A DNA stretch of 64,000 nt from Lineus longissimus (lineage: Eukaryota > Nemertea > Pilidiophora > Heteronemertea > Lineidae), in the NCBI RefSeq assembly GCF_910592395.1, contig NC_088318.1:17176349-17240348 (forward strand), written 5' to 3'. The position numbers were made by a program, and so were the translations under genes. Of this stretch, positions 1 through 10,900 are shown one piece after another. A model generated the notes under the pieces. That model ran no database searches, was not told the origin of the DNA, and was given only the letters and a program-made list of their open reading frames with translations. Positions within the stretch are counted from its first letter, which is position 1. Each line of letters starts with the position of its first letter.

Positions 1-2
1 TC

Positions 3-173
3 CGTCAATTTTACCGCGGTGATGGTCGCACCTATATTGACAGAAAAGTCTTGAAGCAGAGGAAGTACCTGAAGCTGTCGCCGACAGTCTGCTGCTCTTA
101 TAGTATCCTAAAGCAGTCTCCCTCACGTCCTAAAAATATTAACTTCAGCAGACAACTCTTTAAAGGGGGACTA
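3..173 (+). other. Unidentified open frame at the left edge
   Basis: An open frame runs from base 3 to a stop at 171-173 (57 residues, begins FYRGDGRTYIDRKVLKQR after two residues). The first part is charged and looks protein-like, the rest does not. It could be an exon of a plus-strand gene entering from the left, but no convincing donor site ends it and I do not recognise the family. Weak call. Confidence 0.15.
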
Positions 174-187
174 TAGACAGGAACAGT

Positions 188-208
188 GGGGGTGGGGGTG
201 GGGTGGGG
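188..208 (+). other. G-quadruplex motif, four G-runs with 1-nt loops
   Basis: Four runs of 5, 5, 4 and 4 guanines are separated by single T residues. This fits the G3+N1-7 rule with the shortest possible loops, the most stable parallel type. Seen directly in the sequence; whether it folds or matters in vivo is unknown. Confidence 0.7.
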
Positions 209-890
209 TGACTAATATGCACAGTAAGGGGACTGGGACATGTTTGATTCACCACTAAATATATTCCTAGTCGAACAAGCGTGAATAATATTGACATAAC
301 ATGTGTGCCAAATAGTCACTTTCTAACCTCAGTATGCGGTACATAGTCGAGGAAAGTACAAGAATATAATTCACATATAACATGTGCTGTGAGATGGGCG
401 AGACCCCTATTGGCAACTTCGTGTAACTTTATCTTAAAGAATGTATACCTAACAGCTGCTACCTATAGAATCCCTTTAACCGCCAGCCAATGCCTAAATC
501 TGCGTTCGTACTCCTGCCAATCTGGAATACTCCCTGGCCGAAAGATCTTTTTACAAACGGGCTTCCAACTGACATCGGCTGCCACATGCTGCTCGAGCTC
601 CATTTATAATCTGTCTACTGACGCAACTGTAAAAAAATCATAATTTTCTTCACTCCAGTACCCCGCTTTAATGATCACGCTAATTAATCATTGAATTGCG
701 GATCATTAGGATGACGCAATGTACTGTCCCGGGAGTCTAGCGGTTATCAGATTCTTGTCCGTCAAGAACGACTGATCGGCAATGGTTGACTTAGCGCCAA
801 GTTAGTATTAATTAGTGATTGACAGGTCCAACCAGTTTCCCTGGAACTATTTATGTAGAGGCTCTAAGAGCATTTGACTGAAATTTTCAG

Positions 891-1071
891 TCACTATAAA
901 GCCCTTCTTCATCAGGCCGCCGAGGCTGACGGCATTCGTCCGGGATGGGTCGACAGATCATCCTTCATTGATGCTGGCCCATTGAAAAAGGTTCCGACCC
1001 ACAGTAATTTTACATCAGCTCGAAAGGTTCACTGGAGTATGAAGGACGTTGGAGCCTTCGTGTCAAGATAA
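891..1071 (+). CDS. Possible terminal exon of an unidentified plus-strand gene
   Basis: After a plausible acceptor (AAATTTTCAG, ending 890) an open frame of 59 residues runs to a TAA at 1069-1071. Its composition is protein-like, with segments such as EADGIRPGWVDRSSF and SARKVHWSMKDVGAF. An AATAAA signal follows at 1200-1205, as expected for a 3' UTR of about 130 bases. If real, this gene is convergent with WRNIP1, whose 3' end lies near 1720. I do not recognise the protein and see no sure upstream exon in the window, so this rests only on an acceptor, an open frame and a polyA signal. Confidence 0.25.
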
Positions 1072-1199
1072 CCACCCTAGCGCTGGCTCATTAGACGATA
1101 CAACCCGCGCATCTTGAGTTACCTTGGGTAGCAATTAGCAAAATGCTGGTAGCAAAAAGGCATTTGCCCATTCACTCGAAATTTACCGTTGGATGACTA

Positions 1200-1205
1200 A
1201 ATAAA
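1200..1205 (+). terminator. Candidate polyadenylation signal AATAAA (plus strand)
   Basis: AATAAA lies 129 bases after the TAA that ends the candidate exon at 891-1071. The hexamer is common by chance in A+T-rich DNA, so its weight comes only from that position. Confidence 0.25.
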
Positions 1206-1722
1206 GTCTATCCCAAATCGATATCAGTGCCCCATGGAAAAGTCGCTTCTCGATTGATTTATTTCCTTGATATTGTGGAAATAACATGTTTTGATCGACA
1301 AATCCGTCGTATGTACAAGTACCCGGGCCATGTATATGCGACAATTGCAAGGATTTTCTACTTAATCATGCGATTCCGCACGACTGCATGGTCAGATGGC
1401 CTATGAAGTTATCAATGGAAGACAGTTTCAAGATCGATAATTTGCGCTCGGACAGGTGAACAGGGAGATGAGCACATCCTTAGCTCATGGAGATGACTGC
1501 CAGAGCCATCTGGCTTTCATGAAGAGACGTCAGGACATCTGTTCGTCTTACAAAGTTGAGTGGTATGGTGCTTGCAGTCAGAAGGCAATCTTACTCCTCG
1601 TGACCCATGCGTATATCTCAAGTTCCGTATCAAATTTCCCAGTCACTGGTGGAACTTTAGTCCAGACTCAGCTGAGTCTTTGTAAACAGAAGCAAAAGCT
1701 ACAGCATTGTTGATATAAAACT

Positions 1723-1728
1723 TTTATT
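1723..1728 (-). terminator. Candidate WRNIP1 polyadenylation signal
   Basis: On the minus strand the sequence reads AATAAA here, about 365 bases beyond the WRNIP1 stop codon (2093-2095). That would give a 3' UTR of roughly 380 bases. It is the most obvious hexamer downstream of the gene, but nothing else fixes the cleavage site. Confidence 0.45.
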
Positions 1729-2092
1729 TAGCACAAATTTTAGAATCACATAAGTTGATTTATTTTGAAAGCAACCCGTCACCTCTAAAGTTCCAAGTCT
1801 GGTCCTGGTTGGGGACAGACTTCCATGTTGATAACCCCCTACTATGGCCTGTTCTCTGATTTCCTCTCAATTGCACAATATTTTCTCACAAGCAAATAGT
1901 GTCATTGTTTATATTCAGATCTAAATGGAATGAGACAATCTACAGAGACAGAAATGTCATCTTGTGAGATCCCAGCACCTCATGGTGTTAACGTACAGGA
2001 TGAGGTTTTCCTTGTCGACACAATACCTCCAAACCGTGCCACAAAAACTGTCATCAAAGCACACTTATTCCATGTGGTGTTGTTCATCACTG

Positions 2093-2187
2093 TCATTCTT
2101 TAAAGAAATTGACACCATCCAAGCAGTCGGGTAGATATGTCTGTTGCCCTCCTTGTGCATGTGAATAATTATATCCCTTACCATAAC
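2093..2187 (-). CDS. WRNIP1: WRNIP1 exon 7: C-terminus and stop
   Basis: The last exon completes the glycine codon as [10 protein letters not shown]. It continues through a glutamine-rich stretch to [16 protein letters not shown] and a TGA stop at 2093-2095. The YLPxxLxGVxFF ending matches the usual C-terminus of the family. The exon is too short to show up as an isolated long open frame. Confidence 0.93.
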
Positions 2188-5100
2188 CTGAAATATACAA
2201 GGAACAAAATAAGCTATTTGATAAAAATCTGAAATTGTTATGATTAGAAGTCAATTTGAGTCTGTTGCAATGTAATACTTGGTGAAAACCTGACAGGCCT
2301 CATCATTCAGAGCACTTTACTTTTACCTATTTCGAGTTGACCTGTGCCCGTAATAAATTCACTGGAGTGAAAGTGACCCTGGCTCTCTTTCCTTAACAGG
2401 CCTATTAACTTTGCAAAAACATGCACGTCTTTCTTACCTAAGTCCTTCATCATTTTTGTCGAAGCATTTCTGAGATGTAACGGCACCCCTGGCAATGGTC
2501 CCTCATGGTTCTTGATAGATTCCACGACGTTCCTGTATGCGCCGTAGACCTCAAACGACTTGGGAGCCCGGGCGAGGTACACAGCACACTGGGCTAAGAT
2601 GACCTGTAGTACAAGTATACAAGGTTATTTCACACAGAGATGGATACATACTTTACAGTGACCCATCACAGCGTAATGTTTATGCTTAGAAGAACAGTAT
2701 TCAGATGAACACAACATTATTTTGTTGAAAGACTTTACCCACAGTTTTTGAAAACATTATTGACAAACTTTCCTTTCCTAGGACAGGAAAGGAATTTGAT
2801 TCTCCAGGGTGAGGATTAAAGGTAAATGTATCAATGAATGGTAAATGAAAAAATGAATTAATTTGTGTCCTTACATCACATTCAGGATAGCCAAGAGAAT
2901 GCGTCGCCTGGAAAGCTGCCATAGCGTGCGTCAACGCCATGGGATCGGCAAGACCGATATCTTCACTGGCCGTCCTTACAAGCCTCCGGGCAATGAAGAG
3001 TGGATCCTCTCCGCCTTGTAGCATCCGTGCTAACCAATAGATGGCACCGTTAGAATCTGAACCCCGGATAGATTTCTGGAGGGCTGATGCACAATTGTAA
3101 TGTTCCTCACCTGCAAAGAACATCTTCATTTTACACTTTCTCATTTCGGCACATCCCACCCCTAAGGTACAGCCAAGCTTCTCAGCAGTTAACCACAGAT
3201 ATCAGGCCACTATTCAAACCAAAGAAACTCCCTAGAAATGAACAGATGGCAGCACCAACTGCACAACAAAACTACCAACAGCAAAGTTGTTTGATTTGAC
3301 CCATGATTGCAACCCAGCCTGGACCCATTTGTCTGACAACCCAGCAGTAATGCAGCTATGCAACGCCACCTCAAGCAAGATCACTCACTCACCAGCCCGG
3401 TCATACTGAACATGTGATCGCTGTAGACCTTCCTTTATATCCGCCACTGTCAACACCACCGAATCTCCACAATCACCGTCCGGTCCTTGAGCACCTGTCC
3501 GACATTTGAAAGAACTCCGGACCATTTTTGATTGGACTATTGTCTCTAAGCCATTCAAAGCTATCCTGGCATCGCCATCAGACATGGCGGCTAAATACCT
3601 CAGCGCATCCTGCTCGACTGTCAGTACATTGGAACTGAAGACAAAAAGATTCACGCATAAGGATTGCATCAAAACACAGTATGTACCAACATTTGATGGG
3701 GCTGATTCTGTTGTCTCAACACAGAGGCCATTTGGGTAGCATGTTTAAGCCCACCAGTAACGATACACTAAATCTCATACCAAGATTACTAGCCCTTCAA
3801 GAAAAACATTCTACGAGTGGTAGAATCTAGCAATTGAAAATAAACTAACCTTTCGGCATTCTCAATACCTTTAACTCTTATCCCAAGTTCCTTGATCCCC
3901 CTCTTCAACACGCATTCTATATTCTCTATGCCGAGTTTCTCTAGGACTATCACCCTACATCGACTCATAAGGGAATTGTTTACTTGGAAAGATGGATTTT
4001 CTGTTGTAGCTCCGATGAATATAATGGTCCCATCCTCAATATGAGGCAAAAATGTATCCTGAAAAAAAGAGGATTGTCTCATCAGATGTATTGTAGTCTC
4101 CTCTTGACCGTGCCTCCTTATCTGGGCTAATACCAACTCGGAATTTCTCCGGTTGTGACATTGTCCTGTCCTTGAGGAGACATCAAAATAATTTGGCCAT
4201 GACCAGATTCTTTATGAAAAACTCAAACTCTTTTCTGTTGTTTTAGAACATCTTATGTTATGATCTTCACCTGTTGAAGTTTGTTGAACCGATGTATTTC
4301 ATCAACAAAGAGAATAGTTCCCCTCTTGAACATTTTTTGTTCATTCTTGGCGACTTTGATGACCTCTGTCACATCAGCCTTACAAGCACTGGTCGCTGAA
4401 AGTTGGACAAATCTAGTGTTCTGTCTGTCTTTGCAGTGGGCAGCTATAATCTTTGCTAGGGTGGTCTGGAAGAATACAACATAGAGTATGATATATTTAA
4501 AGAATTATTGCGATGAACATCCAATTTAGTTTAGTATCCTTCAGAACTACAAGTCTGTCATATTCTACGGAATAAGGTATAGTCAGAGAACATAAATCCA
4601 TGTTAGTGCATTGTTTCAATGGCTCAAATTATCCCATAGCTCATGATTCCATTTCTGAAAGTAAACGTAATAAATTGAGGGGACACGTTGCCAAATGAAA
4701 ATCTGTCTGTACCTTGCCACATCCAGGTGGTCCCCAAAGCAGCATGGACGGGATTCGAGTAGCCTCCAAGAGGACTCGTAACATACTCCCACGCCCCAAC
4801 ACTTCAGCCTGGCCAACAAAGTCCTCCAGAGTTTTAGGCCTCAGCCTTTCTGCCAGGGGTTTGAAATCTGTTCTAAGTCCACTCTTCATATTCTTGCAGT
4901 CATTAGGGACTGACATCTCACAAGGGCCAAACTTTGATCCATTTTCTTTAGGTGTAGGTTTCGCTTGAAATGAGTGTGATTGTGTATCAGTCCGGTTCTG
5001 AGATTGTTTACCAACACGTACCCCTATCACTTTGGGTTTTATTGGTTTAGACCGCACATTGAAAAAGTTCCCTGAATCCAGTGTAGATGTCTGCGTTGGG

Positions 5101-5519
5101 GGAGAATTGGCCGTTCGGGAAGACGACAACGATGTTGGTGTAAACTTCATCTGCTTCAAGTTCGTTTTAGGATTTCCCCGAAAAGTTTGTATGGAGTTCT
5201 GTGGTGGTGACATAGAGAGACCTGGACTGGCTCTAGGCACAGGCCTAGGGACAACTCCATCATCATTATCATGCTTCAGAATGCTCACATCATCACTCAC
5301 ATCAGAACTTGACAAGTTGAAGTTGCCATCTCTGGACAAAACTTCTTCGACTTTGCACTTCTTTTTCGGTGGAAGATTGTCCATGACAACACATTCTCCC
5401 GAATCTGCATCATCTACATCATCACCAAGACCATTAAAACACTGATCAACATGTGCATTGATTGATTTTAAAGGCAATTCTTGCTGACAAATCGGGCAAG
5501 CAACTTTTGCAGAAGCCAT
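2093..5519 (-). CDS. WRNIP1: ATPase WRNIP1 (Werner helicase-interacting protein 1), complete, 7 exons
   Basis: AAA+ ATPase of the Mgs1/RarA/WRNIP1 family. In known relatives it binds ubiquitinated PCNA, Werner helicase and polymerase delta, and protects stalled replication forks in the nucleus. Joining exons 4713-5519, 4271-4465, 3850-4058, 3393-3634, 2875-3110, 2438-2603 and 2093-2187 (all GT-AG) gives 1950 nt and 649 residues; human WRNIP1 has 665. Visible features: a UBZ4 zinc finger (C8, C11, H23, C27), a low-complexity linker at about 35-225, Walker A GPPGCGKTT (263-271), Walker [11 protein letters not shown] with D324/E325, sensor-1 region ATTENPSF (351-358), sensor-2 GDAR (424-427), and the C-terminal oligomerisation domain (about 485-618) with IRGSD and WLARML. 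The start is the first ATG, placed 7 codons before the zinc-finger cysteine. No frameshift or missing catalytic residue was seen. Confidence 0.97.
2438..2603 (-). CDS. WRNIP1: WRNIP1 exon 6: oligomerisation domain, second part
   Basis: This exon codes for residues 564-618 plus one base of codon 619. It reads [20 protein letters not shown] and later [16 protein letters not shown], then MMKDLG, as in animal WRNIP1. Donor GTAAGA, phase 1. Confidence 0.95.
2875..3110 (-). CDS. WRNIP1: WRNIP1 exon 5: oligomerisation domain, first part
   Basis: This exon codes for residues 485-563: [19 protein letters not shown], then [15 protein letters not shown] and [10 protein letters not shown]. These are hallmark stretches of the C-terminal tetramerisation domain shared with bacterial RarA/MgsA. 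It ends at YPECD with donor GTAAGG, phase 0. Confidence 0.95.
3393..3634 (-). CDS. WRNIP1: WRNIP1 exon 4: AAA+ lid with sensor 2
   Basis: This exon codes for residues 404-485. It contains [16 protein letters not shown], where GDAR is the family's sensor-2 motif, and ends with [14 protein letters not shown], nearly identical to the human protein from memory. Acceptor TGTCTTCAG, donor GTGAGT, ends in phase 1. Confidence 0.94.
3850..4058 (-). CDS. WRNIP1: WRNIP1 exon 3: sensor 1 and arginine-finger region
   Basis: This exon codes for residues 335-403 plus two bases of codon 404. It contains [11 protein letters not shown] (sensor 1) and NSLMSRCRV, which holds the likely trans-acting arginine finger. 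The acceptor has a long pyrimidine tract (CTCTTTTTTTCAG) and the donor is GTTAGT. Confidence 0.94.
4271..4465 (-). CDS. WRNIP1: WRNIP1 exon 2: Walker B
   Basis: This exon codes for residues 270-334, phase 0 at both ends. It begins with [11 protein letters not shown], completing Walker A, and ends with [13 protein letters not shown], the Walker B box with the catalytic acid pair D324/E325. Acceptor TTCCAG, donor GTGAAG. Confidence 0.95.
4713..5519 (-). CDS. WRNIP1: WRNIP1 exon 1: UBZ finger, linker and Walker A
   Basis: This exon codes for residues 1-269. It opens with the UBZ4 ubiquitin-binding finger ([10 protein letters not shown], then H23 and C27). A serine-, lysine- and proline-rich linker follows, probably disordered. 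The start of the AAA+ core is marked by [17 protein letters not shown], typical of clamp-loader-like ATPases. The exon ends right after the Walker A lysine (WGPPGCGK), in phase 0, with donor GTACAG on the minus strand. The nucleotide-binding loop is therefore split by an intron between K269 and T270. Confidence 0.95.
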
Positions 5520-5770
5520 TATGTTTGAATCGATTGCTCTTTTGTTCCGTTGTTACCGATATTCCGAGTAAGTGCAAATCCATACTAGCCGTAGTTAGCC
5601 GCACGCTGTCTTTATTACACCGTCTTGTGCTGCCCTCGCATTGAAACCGGCTCGTGCCCGGAATGAGGTAAGAGTCGCACAGGTTATCTGTGGAGATAGA
5701 CGTTTTCAAAAGGCGCGGATATTTCAATCTTCTAAACTTTGGAGTAGGTTATTAGAGTGGGAATTGTGGT
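5520..5770. promoter_or_regulatory. Likely bidirectional promoter between WRNIP1 and the CUB/LDLa gene
   Basis: This is the only sequence between the WRNIP1 start codon (minus strand, 5519) and plus-strand donor-like sites at 5668 (GAG|GTAAGA) and 5769 (TG|GTGAGT). Either donor could end a 5' untranslated exon of the downstream plus-strand gene. The stretch is relatively rich in CpG for the window. No TATA box is obvious. Head-to-head arrangement is an inference, since no transcript start can be read from DNA alone. Confidence 0.35.
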
Positions 5771-6142
5771 GAGTAAACTCTGTCTAGCTTTCATTTTTCA
5801 TTTTTCCTTATGTCTTTGTTTTTAGGATTGTCTAAGATGGGATGACCTGACCTTTTTGTGTTATAGCTCGTTTAGGCTGGCCTGATCTGAAGTGGAAGCT
5901 ATTGCTTAGATGCTCATAATGATATCATTGCGGATCATTTATATGTAGTATCATCTCTCCCTTGTGCTCAACCAATGTCAAAGAGTCGTGAGGACCAGTT
6001 TAATAGTTTGAGCATATACGATTCTCTTACATTAGCATAATTTTCTGTGTGTCTGATCACACCCATTATTTGTGAAAGCCTGTTATTAATGAGATTTGAG
6101 GTCTTAAAATTGGGTTAAAAAGTAAAAAAACAGTTAATGTTG

Positions 6143-6235
6143 CAGTAGAACCTCTCTTAGCGGACACCTCTCACACACTAGTTTTGGTCCCAAATTGGTT
6201 GTTGCCATTCAATTTGAGCACCTCTCTATAAGGAC
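6143..6235 (+). repeat. Dispersed repeat copy 1 (shared with 11267-11392)
   Basis: It shares AACCTC, CGGACACCTCT, then GGTCCCAAAT and CCATTCAA in the same order and spacing with the copy at 11267. A possible third fragment lies near 41048 (AGGACCTCCCTAA). This is probably a short interspersed or MITE-type element of unknown family. Confidence 0.55.
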
Positions 6236-6894
6236 TGCATCTGGTTCAAGCGTCGGTCATCTCAGCAGCAGGGAGACCTATAGGTCTCTTCATAGCTTTG
6301 ATACTGCTATAGCCTGTCAGTTTGGCAATGGGCCAATTGAAAAAAAGTAACCTGCTTCCCACAGCCGGCACAGACAAATAGGTACAGTAACTTTTCATGT
6401 AACCTCCTCGGGTTACCCATGTCCTGAGGACAGTTCCATTTCGATGTTTTTATCACACCTGGTTTGGTTTATCTGCCAGGATGAATAATCAGCTCTGTTT
6501 AACTCTTTTGTATCAGAAGAGGAAGTCTGTTGCCTAAACTACTGTGTGGTAAACTCGTGAAAGGGTGTTGACATCTATTGATATGACACTTTCTAATAAA
6601 ACAGTATCAACAATCGAAAAATATCTGGGGCAACTTTCAATGTTTGCTATGGAATTTTGCGATGTCCAATGTATCTTTTTATTGTGTATTTTTCTGAGGC
6701 TACTTTGAGAGATGTCACATGCAATGTTCCGGGCCTGGGAGAGATGGAGATGACTTTTCTACCCATGAAAGGAAGGATTTAGTGACTCTTTGCCAACACT
6801 GAAGAATTCCTTATTCCTTGGATGAAATGTCAGGAGGGCATTGTGCTCAGCTGGGAAAACACATGGCGTTGTGGTTCTGCAGAGAAAAAGTCTG

Positions 6895-7250
6895 ATACAG
6901 ATTTCAGATAACCGAGTATTTCAATAGAAAGCTTAGCCTGTTACATCTCAATTATAGTACTGGCCAGGGTGGAAACTATGCCCTTCACAGAACGTCTCAC
7001 CTCGGTAAAGGGACTATTTATATGCGATCGCAGAGCCTTGTGTTTGAAGATGTTTACAGCCTGAAGCAGTTGGCCTTTCATGCCTTTGGTCGATTCCACA
7101 GATAAAAAATTTAGATTGATTTTAATAGATAACTGAATATTTCATCTCAAGCTTAGCCCGTCATGACATCTCAATACTATGACGTTCAGTTGCCCTCGAG
7201 ATCAATGAATTTGTGGGAAGTCCTTGTGATCGCAGCCAGATCAAGTGGGG
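6895..7250 (+). repeat. Two diverged copies of a 220-bp tandem repeat
   Basis: The block around 6902 (AGATAAC, TATTTCA, AAGCTTAGCC, ACATCTCAAT) recurs around 7122 with the same order of blocks. The following sequence also matches in part (GCGATCGCAGAGCC against TGTGATCGCAGCCAG). Divergence is substantial, so the duplication is old. Confidence 0.5.
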
Positions 7251-7803
7251 GATTATTCATCCAATAAAGGGCGCACTTTGCACGGCGCATGATTTTAGCC
7301 TGATGCTCTGATGTCGCCCCAGGGACATGCATCGTGACACAATCTGTTAACCCCGAACATCTTAATCTTAGAGAGCATGTGATTTGTATCCAAATGATCG
7401 TTAGCGTCGTGAGTCAACATGTGCTCTGAGTAATCAGAATCTACGTTCTTCTGTCGCCACTTGATGCGCATTCCATGTTTCTTTGATGCCGATGTATCAG
7501 CATTGAAGTGGGGTTGAAAAAATCATGTGAGGAACAAAAAAATGAGCATGGGTGATGATTGAGCCTGTCAAACTCAAGACGCGTTGATTATTAATTTCCC
7601 ATTTTATTGCATGATTGTAATTTGTCTTTTGCAAGCATCTGGCTGAACGTGACTTTAAAAGAACCTCCTTCAGGAGCCCTAGGGGTGCAGAAGTTCTTTC
7701 ACCAAGGTTTCCTTTGAAAAATATGGTGAAATAGTGACTCGAAATTGTCCGAGTTATAATTCCAAGTCATTTCGTTATATTTTATTTTCTTTCTTTCTTT
7801 TAG

Positions 7804-7959
7804 TTTCAGGTCTGTCTTGCACTAGCATCGACTGAGGATGACGTCCGGTTGATATGTTGGACTTGTTGGATATCTGCGCAGAGATGCCCCATGTCTTAAT
7901 GAGATTACTCATCTTCGGTGCTCTATCTTCAATCCTCCACATCACAAATGGACAAAAAG
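7804..7959 (+). CDS. Exon with signal peptide of the CUB/LDLa gene
   Basis: The first in-frame ATG is at 7854. A second in-frame ATG at 7884 gives a more typical signal peptide, [20 protein letters not shown] followed by TNGQK: a hydrophobic core and a small-residue cleavage region. A short out-of-frame upstream ORF (ATG at 7838, four codons, MTSG) precedes both. The acceptor is at 7803 behind a long pyrimidine tract, and the donor AAG|GTAGGA is at 7960. The exon ends in phase 1, as needed by the CUB exon at 52765. Confidence 0.65.
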
Positions 7960-10900
7960 GTAGGAAGTTACTTTAATCGTGAAATTAAGTGATCTTTTCC
8001 CATTTTCTTCATCATTATCATGACATTCCTGAGGAATTTTGAAGGGGCATTTGAACTGAGCTGAAGAGGTGTTGTCTGTGTGTTTTTAGGAAATTATTTA
8101 TCTTCAGTGCTCTGGTCTCAATTCAATCATTAATAATGTACAAAAGTGTCAAATACAGCACACTTAGATATGTCTGTATCACTTGCAAGCTAGGGTGACG
8201 CCGAATTGAATATCTCTTATTTTGAGCATGATTGAGTGACTCGTTTGGTGCGTGCGCTGGCGTGACGTTCAGTCATCGTCGCAGGAACTTTGGGATTACG
8301 GGGTGAACATCCATCAAAATAAACTACAAATTAGCCGTGCACGGGGTAATGGAGTCATCCAAATATTATTGGGATGTCTCGCCAAGTGATCGAGGAGATT
8401 CGCGGTTGCCGATTCAGGTCACTGGCGAGGTGATTCAGCCCAATGCGTGACAGGGGGTCAGTGTTTTCATTCTGTCCATTGGAATTCACCCCGGCCTGTT
8501 GCCCGTCGATATTACCTAAGCTTTATTGGCCTGTGGTCATACTATAACCCTACTTTGATGATTACTACATATCCTAAAGGGGTTAAATTGCTACATCTCA
8601 TGACAGGAGTTTTCCTTCAGAGAAATAACTATGAATAAAATTCATAAAATGACTATGAAAAACATTTATCGCTAAGATCCACCCGTGACATCAGCCGGAT
8701 CATTAAACCCAATCAAACTAAAATATCCCTAATTATGCTAATTACCAAAAGAAATTATCTGCAATCATTACTTCCATTGAAAGCAATGCTATATCACTAA
8801 TTGGATTTAAATTGGAGTGAATTTCATTTTTGCCAGTGTGCTTTGAAACTGATTGCACTATTGATTGGTTGCTTATGTCCTTTAGGGGACGGGATGAAGC
8901 TCTCAATGAGATCGTCTAACTCCATGGAAATTGATATCCAATGTAATATCCTTCAAAATAAACTAAAGAAAGGTATAAGGCTAGTTTAACCCTCTAAGTG
9001 GTGACGGCAGCATCTTTACCCTGCTATATGCATGATATTTTTCATTTCGAAGATATTCCTTTGGTGACAAGTCTCATGATAAAATCCACAGCAGAGCTTT
9101 TTAAAGGCTAACACTCGTTATTAAATATGAAGAGCGTTCTCCTTTAAAATCCACAATCTGTTTGTACTCCTAATTCTGGACAGTCAATCATCGACTGATC
9201 AGGTGATGGAATCAGCAAAGTTCAATTCTTGTCCGACCAATTTCGCGAACACTTAGATGAGAATAACACACCTAACGTAAAAGTTACTCAGCCATTCTCA
9301 GACTGAAACCGCCCAAACAGAATTGATGTTGCTCATGTCAGTTTAAAAGGGCGCTGTTTATATCTCGTTTAACGCCCATTGCTTCCTTGATGTCGACATT
9401 GTCCAGACCTAATCGCTCGCTAACTCCATGATCTATTGGCTCCGATTGTTAAACTGACTGTGTCTTTAGTCTGGTATTGCATCCAAAGGAATCGGATGAG
9501 CCGCTATTGGATTTTTGATTCGATTTCTCCTCAGTAGCTGAATAGCTTTAGGTCCGTCCTGGCCGAGGGCTGTTCACTTTATGTTATGGAGATTGACGTA
9601 TTCCGGATGGACATTTCCGCTATCGACGAAGCTGCTGCGAGAATATTTGACTGTCAGAGCTGCGCACTTTCTCAGCTGCTCTGACCTGATCCGAGCCGGT
9701 CTGTTTTGCCTACATTGTACAGCAATCTTTTAAACTTTATCTCTATGTAAGTTTTCTAATAGCGGCAAGAATGTGCCGAACTCTCAAACAAATTTGGGAC
9801 TGACGATGTTTCTTCATTTTGAGCAGAAAAAGATAAGTGAAAAAACCTGTGGACTTTTTGAGGGGTTACGATTCGAGGTCTTCTTATTGCGTTAGCTCTA
9901 GCACAAGCCCATGTAGTTTTCATCCTGTCCAAAACCCTATTAATTGTTGTAAGTATTTAGACTCATTATTCTTAAGTAGGCCTATATAAAAACAATAAGA
10001 ATATTTGTCACGATTGCTTGAAAATTGCTGAATTGGGGAAACAAAATCGTGTCAATATGCTTATTTTCATCCGTAGCACTCAGTGGAAGTAAACAATTAT
10101 TATCCCATCATTCTGACTATTCGGACAATAATCGTTGGGATAATTAGCAAAATTGCCTCAGCCAGCTTATTCAATTATCCTATACCGGACTATTTGTTGA
10201 AAATATCATGAAGAGGGTAAATATGATTGTCGACAAATCGTATGGCGGTAATTTGGGGAAATATTTGGTATACATATATGCTGAACAAAGTTCGAACAAT
10301 TTGGCCAGCAACAAGATGGAAATGGATGATCTTGGACTTAAAAATCCCAAGTGAGTGCTGTGTAAGAAACTCCTTCATATCCCCATGAAGCCCTTCAATA
10401 CTTCATGTAAAATGCTTTGAGATTAAAGGACTATATCAATATGTTCATGAGAAAAAAAACTTAATTTCTGTGTCACTCGAACAACTTGGGTTGCCATTTA
10501 GAATCTCGCCGTTGCGTGATAAACTCTACCCACTCACACCCGTCAACATAACGGCCATTTTGTTCACAGGAGAGATCGATGGTCGCTGTTTCGATGAGAA
10601 TAGATCACTTTGGTGTCACTTGTTATGGGTTGTCTTGATGAATATTTGATTGTGTTTGATTGCGAGTGATTTAGCTGAGCATCCTGTAAATAAATCTCTA
10701 TCATTTTGTCGGCAGTAGGACGTCATGGGAATCCGAGTGGGCATTGTTGACACACTTCAGTTCATTTGGTGGAATAATGTACCCTGGAGTTCTGTTTGCA
10801 ACAGACTTCTGACTCCGGTATGATAAAAAAAACTTCATCAAACGCTTTTTTAATGAAAATTTCTGTATTGAAGTGGAGAATCCCATGGCATTACATATGC

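Larger units (their letters stand above)
5771..7803 (+). other. Probable first intron or upstream region of the CUB/LDLa gene
   Basis: No coding sequence is recognised in this stretch. It holds one copy of a dispersed repeat (6143-6235) and a diverged 220-bp direct duplication (6895-7250). It ends with a strong pyrimidine tract and acceptor (TTTCTTTCTTTCTTTTAG, ending 7803), which supports an upstream noncoding exon. Confidence 0.4.

Noticed and set aside
1456-1713. 85-codon plus-strand open frame
   Set aside because: It overlaps the region opposite the WRNIP1 3' UTR, has no recognisable domain and no supporting signals.
5032-5445. 137-codon plus-strand frame
   Set aside because: It is the antisense shadow of WRNIP1 exon 1.
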